A DNA stretch of 64,000 nt, from contig NZ_VEED01000011.1 in the NCBI RefSeq assembly GCF_007678255.1, forward strand, positions 1-64,000, given 5' to 3'. This document shows, piece by piece, positions 25,531 through 40,704 of this stretch. Made by a program: the position numbers and the translations under genes. Source of the stretch: Bacillus sp. X1(2014). GTDB lineage: Bacteria > Bacillota > Bacilli > Bacillales_B > DSM-18226. Numbering within the stretch: the stretch's first letter is position 1; each line of letters begins with the position of its first letter. The notes under the pieces were generated by a model that saw only the letters and a list, made by a program, of their open reading frames with translations, was not told where the DNA came from and did no database searches.

Positions 25531-25584
25531 AAAAACCTGTTCGAGAAGAGGAATTTGTTTAGGACCTCATTGAACAGGTTTTTT
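25531..25584 (+). terminator. Terminator after the B subunit gene
   Basis: AAAACCTGTTC and GAACAGGTTTTTT enclose a 29-nt loop; T-run follows. Confidence 0.7.
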
Positions 25585-25628
25585 ATAAAAATAAATGATT
25601 TGTCAAATAATAGGAATCGAATTAAAAG

Positions 25629-25666
25629 AAAAACACACGAGATTTTTCTATCTATCGTGTGTTTTT
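25629..25666 (-). terminator. Terminator after rnr
   Basis: AAAAACACACGA and TCGTGTGTTTTT pair perfectly; the flanking A/T-runs make it usable in both directions. Lies 37 bp past the rnr stop. Confidence 0.8.
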
Positions 25667-25702
25667 CTTTTTCGTATCAACATCAAATCAAAACGTAAAA
25701 GC

Positions 25703-28054
25703 TTATCTGTTTTTTCGTTTAGTACTCTTATTTTTAGGGACATTATCGTAGAATTTTCTTTTCTTTTTCGCCTTGTTACCCTGACCGCCACCCGTTTCTG
25801 ACTTCTGATTGCGGTCTTGAGTACGGTCGCCTTGCTGTTTATTGCGCCGTGGTTTTTTTGTATCACTGCCCGTACTGAAAACCCTTGGCGTCTCAACACG
25901 TTCCCGGCGTGTTCCTTTCATGCCGACAATTTCAAAATCGATGGAACGTTCATCTTTATTTACCTTAACCACCCGAACGGTAATCTCATCACCAATTCGG
26001 AATACGTTCCCTGTCCGCTCGCCAATCATCGCAAAATGACGCTCGTCAAAGCGATAATAATCATCCGTCATATAGCTGACATGAACAAGGCCTTCAATTG
26101 TATTTGGCAGCTCGACAAACATTCCGAAATTCGTTACAGAGCTGATAATACCGTCATATTCAACGCCGATTTTGTCCTCCATATACTCCGCTTTCTTCAA
26201 TTCATCGGTTTCCCGCTCGGCATCAACAGCACGGCGCTCCATTTTTGAAGAATGATCGGCAATCTCTGGCAAGCGCGCATTCCATTTTTCCTGTGTTGTC
26301 GAATCCAGCTTTCCTTCGATTAAATAGGTACGGATTAAGCGATGAACGATCGTATCCGGATAGCGACGGATTGGAGAAGTGAAATGAGTGTAGAACTCGG
26401 TTGATAATCCGAAATGACCAAGGCTTTCCGGATCATACTTTGCCTGTTGCATTGACCGCAGCATGACAGTGGAAATCACCATTTCCTCCGGCTTCCCTTG
26501 CACTTCTTCAATAATTTCTTGAAGGGCCCTTGGATGCACATCATTTGCAGTACCTTTTACAATATAGCCAAAGTTTGTAATGAACTCAAAAAATCTCCGC
26601 AGCTTATCTTCTTTTGGATCTTCGTGAATACGGTAGATAAAAGGAACTTCCATCCAGTGAAAATGCTCAGCTACAGTTTCGTTAGCTGCAAGCATAAACT
26701 CTTCGATTAATCTTTCGGCTACAGACCGCTCGCGAAGAACGACATCGATCGGCTTACTTTCCTCATCAACGAGCACCTTTGATTCTTTAAAATCAAAGTC
26801 GATTGCACCACGCTTCATCCGTTTGTTTCTTAGGATGGCAGCCAATTCTTCCATCATTTCAAACATTGGCACAAGCGGTTCGTACCGGGCACGGGTTTCT
26901 TCATCATGTTCAGCTAAAATGAGATTCACATCATGATAGGTCATCCGCTCTGTTGTCTTTATGACTGATTGAAAAATTTCATGCGAAACAACGGCGCCCT
27001 CTGAAGTTATTTCCATTTCGCAGGATAAAACGAGCCTGTCAACTTTTGGATTTAATGAGCAAATTCCATTTGATAAACGATGCGGAATCATCGGGATCAC
27101 ACGGTCAACTAAATAGACACTGGTAGCCCTTTCCTCCGCTTCAAGGTCAATCGGCGTTCCTTCTTTTACATAATAGCTGACATCCGCAATATGGACACCG
27201 AGCTTATAATTGCCATTTTCAAGCTTTGTAACAGTTACCGCATCATCAAGGTCCTTGGCATCGGCGCCGTCAATCGTAACAATCGTTTCATTCCTTAGAT
27301 CGCGGCGATTGGCCAATTCACTTTCATCAATGGTGTCAGGCACCTCGTTTGCCTGTTTTAACACTTCATCCGGAAAGGACATTGGTAACCCGTGCTTATG
27401 TATGACTGAAAGAATGTCCACGCCCGGATCGTTTTTGTGGCCAAGGATGGTGATCACTTCGCCCTCAGCACTTTTCCGTCCTTCTGGATAGGTGATTAGC
27501 TTAACAACCACTTTATGGCCTTCGACTGCTCCTTTTGAGGCCGCTTTTGGTATAAAAATATCACTAGCAAACTTTTTATCATCTGGAATTACAAAGCCAA
27601 AGCTTTTGCTTTCCACATAGGTTCCGACAATTTGCTGTACTCCGCGTTCAATGATGCGGATAATACTTCCTTCCCGGCGTTGCCCCGTGCTTTCAGAGGA
27701 GACACGAGCTAAGACTATATCCCCGTGCATCGCGGTGTTTGTTTCATTTGGCGGAATGAAAATATCATCCATTCCAGGTTCATCTGGCGCGACAAAGGCA
27801 AACCCTTTGGCATGACCGATCAGCTTTCCGCGAATTAAATTCATTTTCTCCGGAAGTCCGTAACGGTTACTGCGCGTTCTGACCACTAGGCCCTTTTCTT
27901 CCATTTGGACCAGTGCTTTTACAAATTCCTTAAAGTCACTTGAGTCCTGGATACCAAAGGCTGTTTCTAGTTCTTGAACGGTTAATGGCTTGTACGCCTC
28001 ATCCTTCATGTATTGTAATACCTTGTCTATATGCTTTTGTATATTATCTTCCAA
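25703..28054 (-). CDS. rnr: Ribonuclease R
   Basis: Processive 3'-5' exoribonuclease that degrades structured RNA and acts with tmRNA/SmpB in clearing defective messages. The 783 residues show an N-terminal helix-turn-helix and two cold-shock domains (to about 240), the RNB catalytic domain with [12 protein letters not shown] (metal Asp residues), an S1 domain (about 635-715) and a Lys/Arg-rich tail ending [22 protein letters not shown] start after AAGGAGG with 6-nt spacing. Sits in the usual Bacillus order secG-est-rnr-smpB, although the germinant receptor genes have come between rnr and smpB here. A copy of the dispersed palindrome GGTGCCTGACACC falls inside the reading frame (encoding VPDT). 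Confidence 0.96.
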   Translation of the reverse strand: MEDNIQKHIDKVLQYMKDEAYKPLTVQELETAFGIQDSSDFKEFVKALVQMEEKGLVVRTRSNRYGLPEKMNLIRGKLIGHAKGFAFVAPDEPGMDDIFIPPNETNTAMHGDIVLARVSSESTGQRREGSIIRIIERGVQQIVGTYVESKSFGFVIPDDKKFASDIFIPKAASKGAVEGHKVVVKLITYPEGRKSAEGEVITILGHKNDPGVDILSVIHKHGLPMSFPDEVLKQANEVPDTIDESELANRRDLRNETIVTIDGADAKDLDDAVTVTKLENGNYKLGVHIADVSYYVKEGTPIDLEAEERATSVYLVDRVIPMIPHRLSNGICSLNPKVDRLVLSCEMEITSEGAVVSHEIFQSVIKTTERMTYHDVNLILAEHDEETRARYEPLVPMFEMMEELAAILRNKRMKRGAIDFDFKESKVLVDEESKPIDVVLRERSVAERLIEEFMLAANETVAEHFHWMEVPFIYRIHEDPKEDKLRRFFEFITNFGYIVKGTANDVHPRALQEIIEEVQGKPEEMVISTVMLRSMQQAKYDPESLGHFGLSTEFYTHFTSPIRRYPDTIVHRLIRTYLIEGKLDSTTQEKWNARLPEIADHSSKMERRAVDAERETDELKKAEYMEDKIGVEYDGIISSVTNFGMFVELPNTIEGLVHVSYMTDDYYRFDERHFAMIGERTGNVFRIGDEITVRVVKVNKDERSIDFEIVGMKGTRRERVETPRVFSTGSDTKKPRRNKQQGDRTQDRNQKSETGGGQGNKAKKKRKFYDNVPKNKSTKRKNR

Positions 28055-28080
28055 ACTAATCCTCCTTTGTAGTTTCCGAG

Positions 28081-28827
28081 TTAATCGCGCCAGTCTAGCT
28101 TTTCTAAAAAGCTATAAACATCCTCATGTAATTGCTCCCGCTCCTTGTCGAGTGTGATGACGTGACCAGATTCTTCGTACCATTTTATTTCTTTCATGAC
28201 TGATTCAATTTCATTATAAATAATGTTTGCACTCTCAGTGTTAATCATTTTGTCATGACGTGCCTGAACGACAAATGTGGGTGCATAAATCATATCCACA
28301 TTTTCACGCACATCGGCGATCATTTCCTGTAAGGCCTTTAATGTTTTCATTGGTGTTTTCTTAAACTCATTCATTTCCATTTCGATTTGCTCGTTTGATT
28401 TTCCTTCACGATTTTTAAATTCACGAGCATATTCAAGAATTCCTTCGTACATGACCTCTTCACTTTTTATATACATCGGCGCACACATCGGTATAATCGC
28501 TTTTATAGGTACAGTGTATCCCAATTTCAAGGAAAATACGCCACCAAGTGATAATCCAGCCACGGCAATTTCGGAGTGACCTTTATTTTTCAAAAATTCA
28601 TAGCCATTGAGGACATCCTGCCACCAATCTTCTGGCCCCGTATGAACGAGCTCTTCGGGCGGTACTCCGTGGCCTTTGTAGTGCGGGGCATGACAGGTAT
28701 AGCCTTTTTTCTCTAAAAAACGCCCCAGCATCCGGACATCCGCTGAGTTTCCGGTAAATCCATGTAAAAGAAGTACAGCCCTTTTTCCTCCTTCGAATGT
28801 AAATGGCTTCGGTATAGTTACTTTCAT
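28081..28827 (-). CDS. Carboxylesterase (Est/YvaK)
   Basis: Alpha/beta-hydrolase for short-chain carboxylic esters. The catalytic triad is visible: Ser93 in GLSLGG, an Asp in ARHDKMI and a His in ESGHVITLD; the oxyanion-hole segment is [16 protein letters not shown]. At 248 residues it equals B. subtilis YvaK and Geobacillus Est30. The start is the ATG of MKVTIPK with AAGGGAG upstream; a longer frame (to 28932) has an unrelated N-terminus overlapping the secG terminator. Located between secG and rnr. Confidence 0.9.
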   Translation of the reverse strand: MKVTIPKPFTFEGGKRAVLLLHGFTGNSADVRMLGRFLEKKGYTCHAPHYKGHGVPPEELVHTGPEDWWQDVLNGYEFLKNKGHSEIAVAGLSLGGVFSLKLGYTVPIKAIIPMCAPMYIKSEEVMYEGILEYAREFKNREGKSNEQIEMEMNEFKKTPMKTLKALQEMIADVRENVDMIYAPTFVVQARHDKMINTESANIIYNEIESVMKEIKWYEESGHVITLDKEREQLHEDVYSFLEKLDWRD

Positions 28828-28933
28828 GATAAAAAACTCCCTTAATTTCAATTCACTTAGTTTAGTTTTAGCAAAGCAATGGTGAACATTCCAGAAATAT
28901 GGCTCACGCTTCTGATAATAATTTTTCAACAAA

Positions 28934-28962
28934 CAAAAAACCCGGTCACTCGGACCAGGTTT
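28934..28962 (-). terminator. Terminator after secG
   Basis: AACCTGGTC/GACCGGGTT hairpin followed by TTTTTTG on the minus strand. Confidence 0.78.
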
Positions 28963-28974
28963 GTGTGTAAATGA

Positions 28975-29208
28975 TTAAATTTTAAAGTAAGTCACTGCAA
29001 TAGCAAGCAAGATAAACAAGATTGCTAGGACAACCGTAATACGATGTAAAATCAAATCAAGTCCGCGTGCTTTTTGTTTACCAAATAAAGATTCTGCACC
29101 ACCAGAAATGGCACCAGATAATCCAGCACTTTTACCAGATTGAAGTAAAACAACACCAATAAGTCCAATGCTGACGATTACTAATAAGATTACTAAAAAT
29201 GTATGCAT
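28975..29208 (-). CDS. secG: Protein translocase subunit SecG
   Basis: Small subunit of the SecYEG channel. The 77 residues contain two hydrophobic helices separated by a glycine-rich loop with [25 protein letters not shown], whose key part GLSGAI and FG are hallmarks of SecG. The start is the ATG of MHTF, 8 nt after AGGAGG; the open frame extends 3 codons to a GTG embedded in that site. Confidence 0.93.
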   Translation of the reverse strand: MHTFLVILLVIVSIGLIGVVLLQSGKSAGLSGAISGGAESLFGKQKARGLDLILHRITVVLAILFILLAIAVTYFKI

Positions 29209-29311
29209 AAAGGCCACCTCCTGTTAGTCGCACAATTCACAGTATATTAAATTTATCATATTTTACCGCTTAAGACAATAGTCCCATTGTAACATTCGAA
29301 GCCTATGAAAT

Positions 29312-29342
29312 AAAAAAGACACACATCAGAAAATGTGCGCCT
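29312..29342 (-). terminator. Terminator of the glycolytic operon (after eno)
   Basis: GGCGCACAT/ATGTGTGTC hairpin with one mismatch, followed by six T on the minus strand. Confidence 0.7.
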
Positions 29343-29357
29343 TCTTTGATAATAAAA

Positions 29358-33073
<3,716 letters not shown>

Positions 33074-34258
33074 TTATTTATCGTTCAATGCAACTACTCC
33101 TGGGAGTGCTTTGCCTTCCATGAATTCAAGGGAGGCGCCGCCTCCTGTGGAAATGTGGCTCATTTTATCTGCTAAATTGAATTTTTCAACGGCTGCTGCA
33201 GAGTCTCCGCCGCCAATGACTGAATATGTACCTTCTGCTTCAGCAAGTGCTTCTGCAACTGCTTTTGTTCCGCCGGCAAATTTATCAATTTCAAATACGC
33301 CCATTGGTCCATTCCAAATCACTAGTTTTGATTTTTGAATAACGTCACGGTAGATTTCAGCTGTTTTCGGTCCAATATCAAGTGCTTCCCAATCGGACGG
33401 AATTTCTTCAATTGCAACTACTTTGGTATTAGCATCAGCAGAGAAATCATCAGCAACCACAGCGTCTACAGGCATATAGAAATTAACACCCTTTGCCTTG
33501 GCTTTTTCAATAAATGATTTTGCTAAATCAATTTTGTCAGCTTCAAGCAATGATTTTCCAACTTCGTGGCCTTGTGCTTTCACGAAAGTATAAGCAAGTC
33601 CGCCGCCAATAATTAAGTTATCAACTAATTCTAGTAGATTTTCAATAACACCAATCTTGTCCTTAACCTTCGCTCCACCGATAATCGCTGTAAACGGGCG
33701 TTCTGGATTAGAAAGTGCCTTACCAAGTACATCTAATTCTTTTTCCATTAATAGTCCGGAAACCGCTGGTAAAAGATGCGCAATTCCTTCAGTTGATGCA
33801 TGAGCACGGTGCGCAGCACCAAAGGCATCATTTACATAAACATCTGCTAATTCAGCAAAAGATTTGGCCAACTCTGGATCGTTCTTTTCTTCGCCAGGAT
33901 AGAAACGGACATTTTCAAGAAGCAGAACATCGCCTTCGGTCATCGTTTCAATCAATTCTTTCACAGAATCACCATACGCTTCATCTGCCTTCTTCACTTC
34001 TTTACCAAGCAGTTCAGATAGTCTGACACCAACTGGAGTTAAGCGCATTTCTTCGACTACTTTTCCTTTTGGACGGCCGAAGTGGCTCGCTAGAATAACT
34101 TTAGCGCCTTGATCAACTAAGTATTGAATCGTTGGAAGTGCTGCACGAATCCGCGTTTCATCGGTAATTTTTCCATCCTGCATTGGAACATTAAAATCCA
34201 CCCGGCAAAATACGCGTTTCCCTTTTACATCGACATCTTTAAGCGTTTTCTTATTCAT
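33074..34258 (-). CDS. pgk: Phosphoglycerate kinase
   Basis: Makes ATP and 3-phosphoglycerate from 1,3-bisphosphoglycerate. The 394 residues show the N-terminal substrate-binding [35 protein letters not shown], the [11 protein letters not shown] and the nucleotide-binding [12 protein letters not shown] near the C-terminus. AGGAGG precedes the ATG. A hairpin lies between gapA and pgk, so pgk and following genes may be transcribed both by read-through from cggR-gapA and from a promoter of their own. Confidence 0.98.
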   Translation of the reverse strand: MNKKTLKDVDVKGKRVFCRVDFNVPMQDGKITDETRIRAALPTIQYLVDQGAKVILASHFGRPKGKVVEEMRLTPVGVRLSELLGKEVKKADEAYGDSVKELIETMTEGDVLLLENVRFYPGEEKNDPELAKSFAELADVYVNDAFGAAHRAHASTEGIAHLLPAVSGLLMEKELDVLGKALSNPERPFTAIIGGAKVKDKIGVIENLLELVDNLIIGGGLAYTFVKAQGHEVGKSLLEADKIDLAKSFIEKAKAKGVNFYMPVDAVVADDFSADANTKVVAIEEIPSDWEALDIGPKTAEIYRDVIQKSKLVIWNGPMGVFEIDKFAGGTKAVAEALAEAEGTYSVIGGGDSAAAVEKFNLADKMSHISTGGGASLEFMEGKALPGVVALNDK

Positions 34259-34299
34259 AAGGACCTCCTAGAGTATTGAAAATTCAGCATATAAGCAGT

Positions 34300-34337
34300 A
34301 AAAAGGGGAGGGGGGCATATACTCCCCGCTCCCCTTT
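34300..34337 (-). terminator. Internal terminator-like hairpin between gapA and pgk
   Basis: AAAGGGGAG-GGGG pairs with CCCC-CTCCCCTTT and is followed by TTTTTAC on the minus strand. A partial terminator at this place, giving more gapA than downstream message, is known in B. subtilis. Confidence 0.7.
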
Positions 34338-34400
34338 GGAAAACCTTTGTATGATTAACTTCTTATGATTGAAAAACAATCAAAAGTCCGTTCCGATATA

Positions 34401-35423
<1,023 letters not shown>

Positions 35424-35460
35424 TTAATTGGGTAAGGATGTTTTTTATTTTAAAAAGGAT

Positions 35461-36483
35461 TTACCCTTTTAATAACTTTCTTGCTGCACCCTCATCTGTG
35501 ATTAAGATGGTTGATTCCGGTGCTTGTTTTAAGTATGCTTTTATGGCCTTTGCCTTCGAGCCCCCGCCGGCCACAGCGATGACATTCGGAATATGGACTA
35601 AATCTTCTAACTGCAGACCAATCGTTAATACCTTATGAACGATTTCACCTTGTTCGTTAAAATAATAGCCAAATGCTTCACCCACAGCTTGTTGATTTTC
35701 TAGCTTTTGCAAAACTCCCGGATTCGTTTTGCGCCGCTCAGCCATTGTGATAGCATCTCCAATCCCATGAAGAACCATGCTTGCTGATTTAATTAGTTTT
35801 AAAACGTCATGAATGTCAGGTTCTTTGATGAGTGATTCATAAATTTCGGTACTAACCTGGTCCGGCACATAAAACACTCGATGTTTCGTATGGGTGTTTT
35901 TTGACATAATCGAGCAAATTGTGTTTGCTTGATTTTGAACATCCTCACCTACTCCGCCTCTTGCTGGGACAAATAGTAGTTCTTTCTGGGTATGCTCGGG
36001 TGCAAGTCTTTCTGCGACAGCTGCCATCGTTGAACCGCCAGTTACAGCAATGATATTTTTTCCGCTGAGCAACTTTTTCATGCACACTGCACATGCCTTG
36101 CCAAGTTCACCTTTTACCATTGGCGATTCATCACTATCGCCTGGCACAATGATCACTTTCTTAATACCGAGTCGGTGCTTTAATTCCAACTCCATCACAT
36201 CAATACCTTTTAATTCACGCATAAATCCTTCTAAGTCTTCTAGCAAATTTTTCCCTTCAGGCGTTAAACTCATTCCCACATTATTAGTGTAAATTAAATT
36301 TTGCTCCCTTAGGAATTCTACTTCGCCTCGAAGGACTCTTTCCGTATATCCAAGGCTAACCGCTAAACTCCTTCTCCCTACCGGCTGCATAAAACCTATA
36401 TCCCTTAGGATAGAATATCTCTTCTGAAGGACTTGAAGGAGATCGGGTAATAGTCTTTTCTGGATATCGATTAATGACTGCAT
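35461..36483 (-). CDS. cggR: Central glycolytic genes repressor CggR
   Basis: SorC/DeoR-type repressor of the gapA operon, relieved by fructose 1,6-bisphosphate. The 340 residues contain an N-terminal winged helix (about 25-85, with GRRSLAVSLGYTERVLRGEV) and a C-terminal sugar-phosphate-binding domain (AVTGGSTMAAVAERL, FVPARGGVGEDVQNQANTI). The start is the ATG of MQSLID, 11 nt after AGGAG; an in-frame ATG three codons earlier lies only 2 nt after it. Its own operator lies directly upstream (36514-36551), and gapA follows. Confidence 0.95.
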   Translation of the reverse strand: MQSLIDIQKRLLPDLLQVLQKRYSILRDIGFMQPVGRRSLAVSLGYTERVLRGEVEFLREQNLIYTNNVGMSLTPEGKNLLEDLEGFMRELKGIDVMELELKHRLGIKKVIIVPGDSDESPMVKGELGKACAVCMKKLLSGKNIIAVTGGSTMAAVAERLAPEHTQKELLFVPARGGVGEDVQNQANTICSIMSKNTHTKHRVFYVPDQVSTEIYESLIKEPDIHDVLKLIKSASMVLHGIGDAITMAERRKTNPGVLQKLENQQAVGEAFGYYFNEQGEIVHKVLTIGLQLEDLVHIPNVIAVAGGGSKAKAIKAYLKQAPESTILITDEGAARKLLKG

Positions 36484-36513
36484 GAATCTCATGCTCCTTT
36501 ATTATATGTAGTT

Positions 36514-36551
36514 GGTCTTAAAATGTCCACCATAGACATATTATGTCCCGC
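36514..36551 (-). promoter_or_regulatory. CggR operator upstream of cggR-gapA
   Basis: On the minus strand GCGGGACATAATATGTC, 5 nt, TGGACATTTTAAGACC: two successive copies of the GGGAC-N6-GTC type half sites recognised by CggR in B. subtilis. CATAAT inside it may be the -10 of the promoter; the -35 would then lie in the preceding T-run. Confidence 0.75.
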
Positions 36552-36558
36552 TACATCC

Positions 36559-36597
36559 AAAAAAAATAACCCCTGCTACGTTTTTTATTGTAACAGG
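36559..36597 (-). terminator. Terminator after the sigL-glutaredoxin unit
   Basis: CCTGTTAC/GTAGCAGG hairpin with A-rich loop, then GGTTA and eight T on the minus strand. Confidence 0.65.
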
Positions 36598-36611
36598 AGT
36601 GAAAACCTATT

Positions 36612-36878
36612 TCAACTGTTAAGATTGGCTTTTTTTTCATGCAAACGGTTACTTATGTCAAATTTGTTAATGACACCAAAACCTGCTTCTACTCCATCAA
36701 TATGAACGACAGGAATCATTAAACCGTATTGTTCGGTCAATTCATCACTGGATTCAATATTAATTTCTTCTAAAGTGAAATCCCATTCTTTGCTGAGTTC
36801 GTGCAGTGTTGACTTAGCTTTGTCACAAAGCGGGCAGCTTTTCCTTGTGTAAAACGTGATTATTGTTTGCTCCATCAT
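36612..36878 (-). CDS. Glutaredoxin-family thiol protein
   Basis: Small thioredoxin-fold protein (88 residues) with the redox motif CPLC in FYTRKSCPLCDKAK and the cis-Pro segment IPVVHIDG. Member of the glutaredoxin-like (DUF836) group; electron donor and target are unknown. The start is the ATG after GAAAGGA with 6-nt spacing; a TTG five codons upstream overlaps the sigL stop. It follows sigL by 11 bp and probably shares its transcript. Confidence 0.82.
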   Translation of the reverse strand: MMEQTIITFYTRKSCPLCDKAKSTLHELSKEWDFTLEEINIESSDELTEQYGLMIPVVHIDGVEAGFGVINKFDISNRLHEKKANLNS

Positions 36879-36889
36879 TTGGTTTCCTT

Positions 36890-38212
36890 TCAATCAAACC
36901 TTTTTCTTTTTGCAGAAGAAGGTATGCCCATTTGATCCCGGTACTTAGCGACGGTTCTTCGTGAAACTACCATACCTTCCTCTGTTTTTAATTGTTCCAC
37001 AATATCTTGATCCGAAAGAGGCTTTTGTTTATTCTCATTTTCTATTAACGTGGAGATTTTCTTCTTTACTTGTGTGGATGAGGTATTTTCATCGTCCGAC
37101 ACGGTTTGAATCGTACTTGTGAAAAATGATTTTAGCGGAAAGGTCCCGTATGGTGTTTGCACATATTTTTCTCGAACCGCTCGACTAACGGTAGATTCAT
37201 GGATATCCAATTCTCCAGCAATTTCCTTCATCGTCATCGGTACTAAATTGTTTGAACCTTTTTGAAAAAATGTTTCCTGCTTTTCAATTATTTTTGCAAT
37301 TACCTTAGTTAGTGTCTCTTTCCGCTGCTCAATACTTTTTTGAATCCAATTATAATCTTGCAGTTTATCCTGCAGGAAGCGGCTTACCTGTTGGTCCTGG
37401 TCCTTGAATTTATGATAATACTGCTCATTTAGGCTAATCCTTGGCAGCGATTCATCCGACATCCTGACAGTTAGACCCTCGCCCGATTGCTCAACGATGG
37501 CATCTGGAATAATATATGTGGTGGTTTCTTTTCCTAGACTGGTTCCCGGCTTTGGGTTCAAGGATTGAATTTGGTCGAAAATATCTTGGATCTCTTTAAG
37601 GGTCACCTTTAGTTCTTTTGCGATAGGCTTCCACTTTTTTTCGGCGAACGGAATAAAATACTCAGAGACAATCTTTTGAGCTAATTCATTATTTGGGTCT
37701 AGATAATAGATTTGCATCAATAGGCACTCTTGCAGGTTTCTTGCACCAATCCCCGCAGGCTCGAGTGTTTGAATGATGGCCAAGCATTCCTCGACGACAT
37801 CTTCCATTACTCTTAGCTTTTGGGCGATTTCGTTAAGGTTGCCTGTAAAGTAACCGTTTTCATCAAGATTCTGAATCAGATGTCGAATTACAGTTAATTG
37901 TTCCGCTGATAAGTTCGTTATTTTCAATTGTGATAATAGATACTCTTCAAGTGAGAAGGGTTTATCGGCAATTTGCTCAATCCAATCCTTTTCCACCTTT
38001 TGGTTTTTCCGGCGATTTCGGTCAATGAGTGGATTCATTGGTTTAATATTGCTATGTTCAACCTGCAACAGGGGATTTTCAAGTGCCTTATCGTCTAAGA
38101 AAGCAGTTAACTCTTGGGCAGAGTACTGCAACAATGCAATGGCCTGAGATAGCTCCTGTGTCATTGCCAATTTTAATGTCTGCTGTTGCCATAAACCAGC
38201 CTTTAAGTTCAT
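36890..38212 (-). CDS. sigL: RNA polymerase sigma-54 factor SigL
   Basis: Alternative sigma factor (RpoN family) needing enhancer-binding activators; in Bacillus it drives levanase, arginine and branched-chain amino-acid degradation genes. The 440 residues contain the Gln-rich N-terminal activator-interacting region (LWQQQTLKLAMTQELSQAI), the core-binding domain, a helix-turn-helix (GELDIHESTVSRAVREKY) and the RpoN box near the end (VSRRTVAKYRDQMGIPSS). GGGGGG lies before the ATG. Located next to the cggR operon as in B. subtilis. Confidence 0.96.
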   Translation of the reverse strand: MNLKAGLWQQQTLKLAMTQELSQAIALLQYSAQELTAFLDDKALENPLLQVEHSNIKPMNPLIDRNRRKNQKVEKDWIEQIADKPFSLEEYLLSQLKITNLSAEQLTVIRHLIQNLDENGYFTGNLNEIAQKLRVMEDVVEECLAIIQTLEPAGIGARNLQECLLMQIYYLDPNNELAQKIVSEYFIPFAEKKWKPIAKELKVTLKEIQDIFDQIQSLNPKPGTSLGKETTTYIIPDAIVEQSGEGLTVRMSDESLPRISLNEQYYHKFKDQDQQVSRFLQDKLQDYNWIQKSIEQRKETLTKVIAKIIEKQETFFQKGSNNLVPMTMKEIAGELDIHESTVSRAVREKYVQTPYGTFPLKSFFTSTIQTVSDDENTSSTQVKKKISTLIENENKQKPLSDQDIVEQLKTEEGMVVSRRTVAKYRDQMGIPSSAKRKRFD

Positions 38213-38307
38213 TCGTATCCCCCCTGTTTTCTATTTTACACGATAGAGGGAGTTTCGGGAATGAAAAATGATAAACTAGGAAATTTGGTAAACTGAATTT
38301 ATCCAAT

Positions 38308-38342
38308 AAAAAGCCCCCTGTTTACAATAAACAGGGGGCTTT
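38308..38342 (-). terminator. Terminator after tRNA-Arg
   Basis: AAAGCCCCCTGTTTA/TAAACAGGGGGCTTT perfect hairpin followed by T-run on the minus strand, 5 bp past the tRNA. Confidence 0.88.
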
Positions 38343-38347
38343 GGTTA

Positions 38348-38419
38348 TGCGCTCGGCAGGAATCGAACCTGCATTTCAAGCTTCGGAGGCTTGCGTGCTA
38401 TCCGTTGCACCACGAGCGC
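38348..38419 (-). tRNA. tRNA-Arg (anticodon CCG)
   Basis: Complete cloverleaf of 72 nt: acceptor GCGCTCG/CGAGCGC, D-arm GTGC..GCAC, anticodon stem CAAGC/GCTTG with loop CTCCGAA (anticodon CCG, reading CGG), T-arm GCAGG-TTCGAAT-CCTGC, discriminator A. The 3' CCA is not encoded. Located between sigL and clpP. Confidence 0.96.
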
Positions 38420-38547
38420 TAAATTGTAACGACTTACATATTATATGCCAGTTTCCCGTACTTTGCAAGTAAAGATTCAGTTTAAAATTCTTAAAAATGG
38501 ATAAGATGGATTAGGGAAAGTTGTCGAACAATTTTATAGTCATATTG

Positions 38548-38577
38548 TTTGACCTTTATTGACCATCAGTGTATGAT
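38548..38577 (+). promoter_or_regulatory. clpP promoter with CtsR operator
   Basis: TTTGACCTTTATTGACC (38548-38564) is the inverse form of the CtsR heptad repeat GGTCAAANANNGGTCAAA. It covers the -35 TTGACC (38549-38554); TATGAT (38572-38577) follows at 17 bp. Heat and protein-stress induction through CtsR is predicted. Confidence 0.85.
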
Positions 38578-38623
38578 AACAATACATATTACTATTACCT
38601 TTACAATCAAAGGAGGAAGAAAA

Positions 38624-39232
38624 ATGAATTTGATCCCTACTGTTATTGAACAAACAAACCGGGGCGAGCGTGCCTATGACATTTACTCCCGTTTGTTAAA
38701 AGACCGGATTATTATGCTGGGAAGCGCCATCGATGACCATGTAGCTAACAGCATTGTAGCACAATTATTATTCCTAGAAGCGGATAATCCTGAAAAAGAT
38801 ATTTCTTTATATATCAACAGCCCAGGCGGCAGCATCACAGCTGGTATGGCGATTTATGATACGATGCAATTCATCAAACCAAAAGTTCAAACAATTTGTA
38901 TTGGGATGGCAGCATCCATGGGTGCATTCTTACTTGCAGCTGGTGAAAAAGGAAAGCGTTATGCCCTTCCAAATGCGGAGGTTATGATTCACCAACCACT
39001 AGGCGGTGCTCAAGGACAAGCAACTGAAATCGAGATTGCTGCGAAACGAATCCTATTCCTTCGTGAAAAATTGAATGGAATTTTATCCGAACGGACTGGC
39101 CAGCCTCTTGAAGTAATCGCCAAAGATACAGACCGCGACAACTTCATGACCGCTGAACGCGCAAAAGAATATGGTTTAATCGACCATATCATTACACGTA
39201 ACCTAATTGATGATGAGAAGAACAATAAATAA
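38624..39232 (+). CDS. clpP: ATP-dependent Clp protease proteolytic subunit
   Basis: Serine peptidase forming a tetradecameric barrel with ClpC/ClpX/ClpE. The 202 residues show the catalytic Ser in [12 protein letters not shown], His in MIHQPLGG and the Asp in the [19 protein letters not shown] block. The ATG follows AAAGGAGG at good spacing; an open frame extends 25 codons upstream through the promoter and was not used. A few residues longer at the C-terminus than B. subtilis ClpP. Confidence 0.97.
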   Translation: MNLIPTVIEQTNRGERAYDIYSRLLKDRIIMLGSAIDDHVANSIVAQLLFLEADNPEKDISLYINSPGGSITAGMAIYDTMQFIKPKVQTICIGMAASMGAFLLAAGEKGKRYALPNAEVMIHQPLGGAQGQATEIEIAAKRILFLREKLNGILSERTGQPLEVIAKDTDRDNFMTAERAKEYGLIDHIITRNLIDDEKNNK

Positions 39233-39243
39233 GTAACATGTAA

Positions 39244-39270
39244 GCAATCGGTATCGACCGGTTGCTTTTT
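39244..39270 (+). terminator. Terminator after clpP
   Basis: GCAATCGGT/ACCGGTTGC hairpin followed by five T. Confidence 0.8.
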
Positions 39271-39278
39271 ATTCTCCC

Positions 39279-39313
39279 AAAAAATAAATAGGCCGGTTCC
39301 ATATGGAGCCGGC
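39279..39313 (-). terminator. Terminator after crh
   Basis: GCCGGCTCC-ATAT-GGAACCGGC hairpin followed by CTATTTATTTTTT on the minus strand. Confidence 0.75.
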
Positions 39314-39323
39314 AGCAAATATA

Positions 39324-39581
39324 TTACTGTTCTTTTTGAATAAAATCAGCCAATGCTTCAATCGCAGATGCTTCATCCTCTCCATCTGCCACAATATCAA
39401 TCATGACACCAGAGCCAACTGCAAGGCTCATTAAGCCCATAATGCTTTTCGCATTGACTTTCTTTCCATCTTTCTCAAGAAAAATATCCGCAGAAAACCG
39501 ATTTGCTTCTTGGACAAAAAGAGCTGCTGGGCGTGCTTGAAGACCTGTTTTTAATTTTACTTCTACTTGTTTGACTAACAT
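39324..39581 (-). CDS. crh: HPr-like catabolite repression protein Crh
   Basis: Crh is phosphorylated on Ser46 by HprK and acts as a CcpA corepressor; it also binds the MgsA enzyme. The 85 residues resemble HPr, but position 15 is Gln in place of the PTS-phosphorylated His (KTGLQARPAA), which is diagnostic for Crh, while Ser46 is kept in KSIMGLMSL. GAGGAGG precedes the ATG. Last gene of the yvcI-rapZ-yvcK-whiA-crh unit; HprK, its kinase, is encoded at 55.2 kb in this window. Confidence 0.96.
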   Translation of the reverse strand: MLVKQVEVKLKTGLQARPAALFVQEANRFSADIFLEKDGKKVNAKSIMGLMSLAVGSGVMIDIVADGEDEASAIEALADFIQKEQ

Positions 39582-39693
39582 TACAATTCCTCCTCATGTT
39601 TATTGTTTATCGTCTATATTTCTTGGAGCTTGTTCACAAAATTTACTACGAGCACATGTTATGGCTTTCACATGATTACCTATTCAAGAATTT

Positions 39694-40644
39694 CTATTCT
39701 TTTACCATCATATCCCCTGAACGAAGCCTTTCAGCAATTGCATCAATTTTTCTCAAACGATGATTTATTCCAGATTTACTGATTGCACCACCAGAAACCA
39801 TTTCACCCAATTCCTTAAGGGTCACATCGGTATAGTTTAAGCGGAGCTCTGCAATTTCTCTTAATTTCTCAGGTAAAATTTGCAGACCGACCGTTTGATT
39901 GATGTAGCGGATATTCTCGACCTGCCGAATCGACGCACCAATTGTTTTATTAAGATTGGCTGTCTCACAGTTTACAAGTCGATTGACTGAATTGCGCATA
40001 TCACGAACAATCCGAACATCCTCGAAGCGAAGAAGGGCGTTATGGGCACCAACAATATTTAAAAACTCGGTTATTTTCTCTGCTTCTTTTAAGTAGGTAA
40101 TGTAACCTTTCTTGCGTTCAAGTGTTTTGCTATTTAGCCCAAATGTATTCATTAATTCGCATAAAGAATCATTGTGTTCTTTATAGAGCGAAGCAATTTC
40201 TAAATGATAAGAAGATGTTTCTGGATTATTGACGGATCCGCCAGCTAAAAATGCACCACGAAGATAAGAACGCTTACAACATTTCTTCTTTACAAGTTCT
40301 GGTGAAATATCATGAATGATCGTAAAACCTTCACCGATAATTTTGGTATCCTCGAGAATTTCCTTTGCTTGCTGGGATAAACGGACAATATAGACATTGT
40401 TTTTTTTCAAACGCATCTTTTTCCGAACAAGCAGCTCAACTTGGACATCATAACTCTTTTTTATTAATGTATATATTCTTCTGGCAATCGCAGCATTTTC
40501 GGTTTGAATATCCACAACTAACTTACGATTTGAGAATGAAAGGGAACCATTCATCCGAATGAGAGCAGATAGCTCTGCTTGAATGCAGCACGTTTTCACT
40601 TCTAAGTTAGTTAATTCTTTTTTCGTTTCCGAAGCGAAAGACAT
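39694..40644 (-). CDS. whiA: WhiA-family DNA-binding protein (YvcL)
   Basis: Conserved Gram-positive protein with a LAGLIDADG-like N-terminal fold that has lost nuclease function (with [24 protein letters not shown] residues RGAFLAGGS...) and a C-terminal helix-turn-helix (about 225-310, with [20 protein letters not shown]). In Bacillus it influences cell division and chromosome segregation. The start is the ATG of MSFASE; an upstream in-frame ATG lies within the G-rich ribosome site. 316 residues, as in B. subtilis. Between yvcK and crh. Confidence 0.94.
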   Translation of the reverse strand: MSFASETKKELTNLEVKTCCIQAELSALIRMNGSLSFSNRKLVVDIQTENAAIARRIYTLIKKSYDVQVELLVRKKMRLKKNNVYIVRLSQQAKEILEDTKIIGEGFTIIHDISPELVKKKCCKRSYLRGAFLAGGSVNNPETSSYHLEIASLYKEHNDSLCELMNTFGLNSKTLERKKGYITYLKEAEKITEFLNIVGAHNALLRFEDVRIVRDMRNSVNRLVNCETANLNKTIGASIRQVENIRYINQTVGLQILPEKLREIAELRLNYTDVTLKELGEMVSGGAISKSGINHRLRKIDAIAERLRSGDMMVKE

Positions 40645-40704
40645 CCCTTTCCCCTCCATACTAAAAACACACTATTCTCATGCGTTTTTTAATAAGTACT
40701 ATTA

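Noticed and set aside
36501..36529. TGGACA-17-TATAAT on the minus strand as the cggR promoter
   Set aside because: Transcription would start within or after the ribosome site of cggR; the -35 is better explained as part of the CggR operator. Kept only as an alternative.
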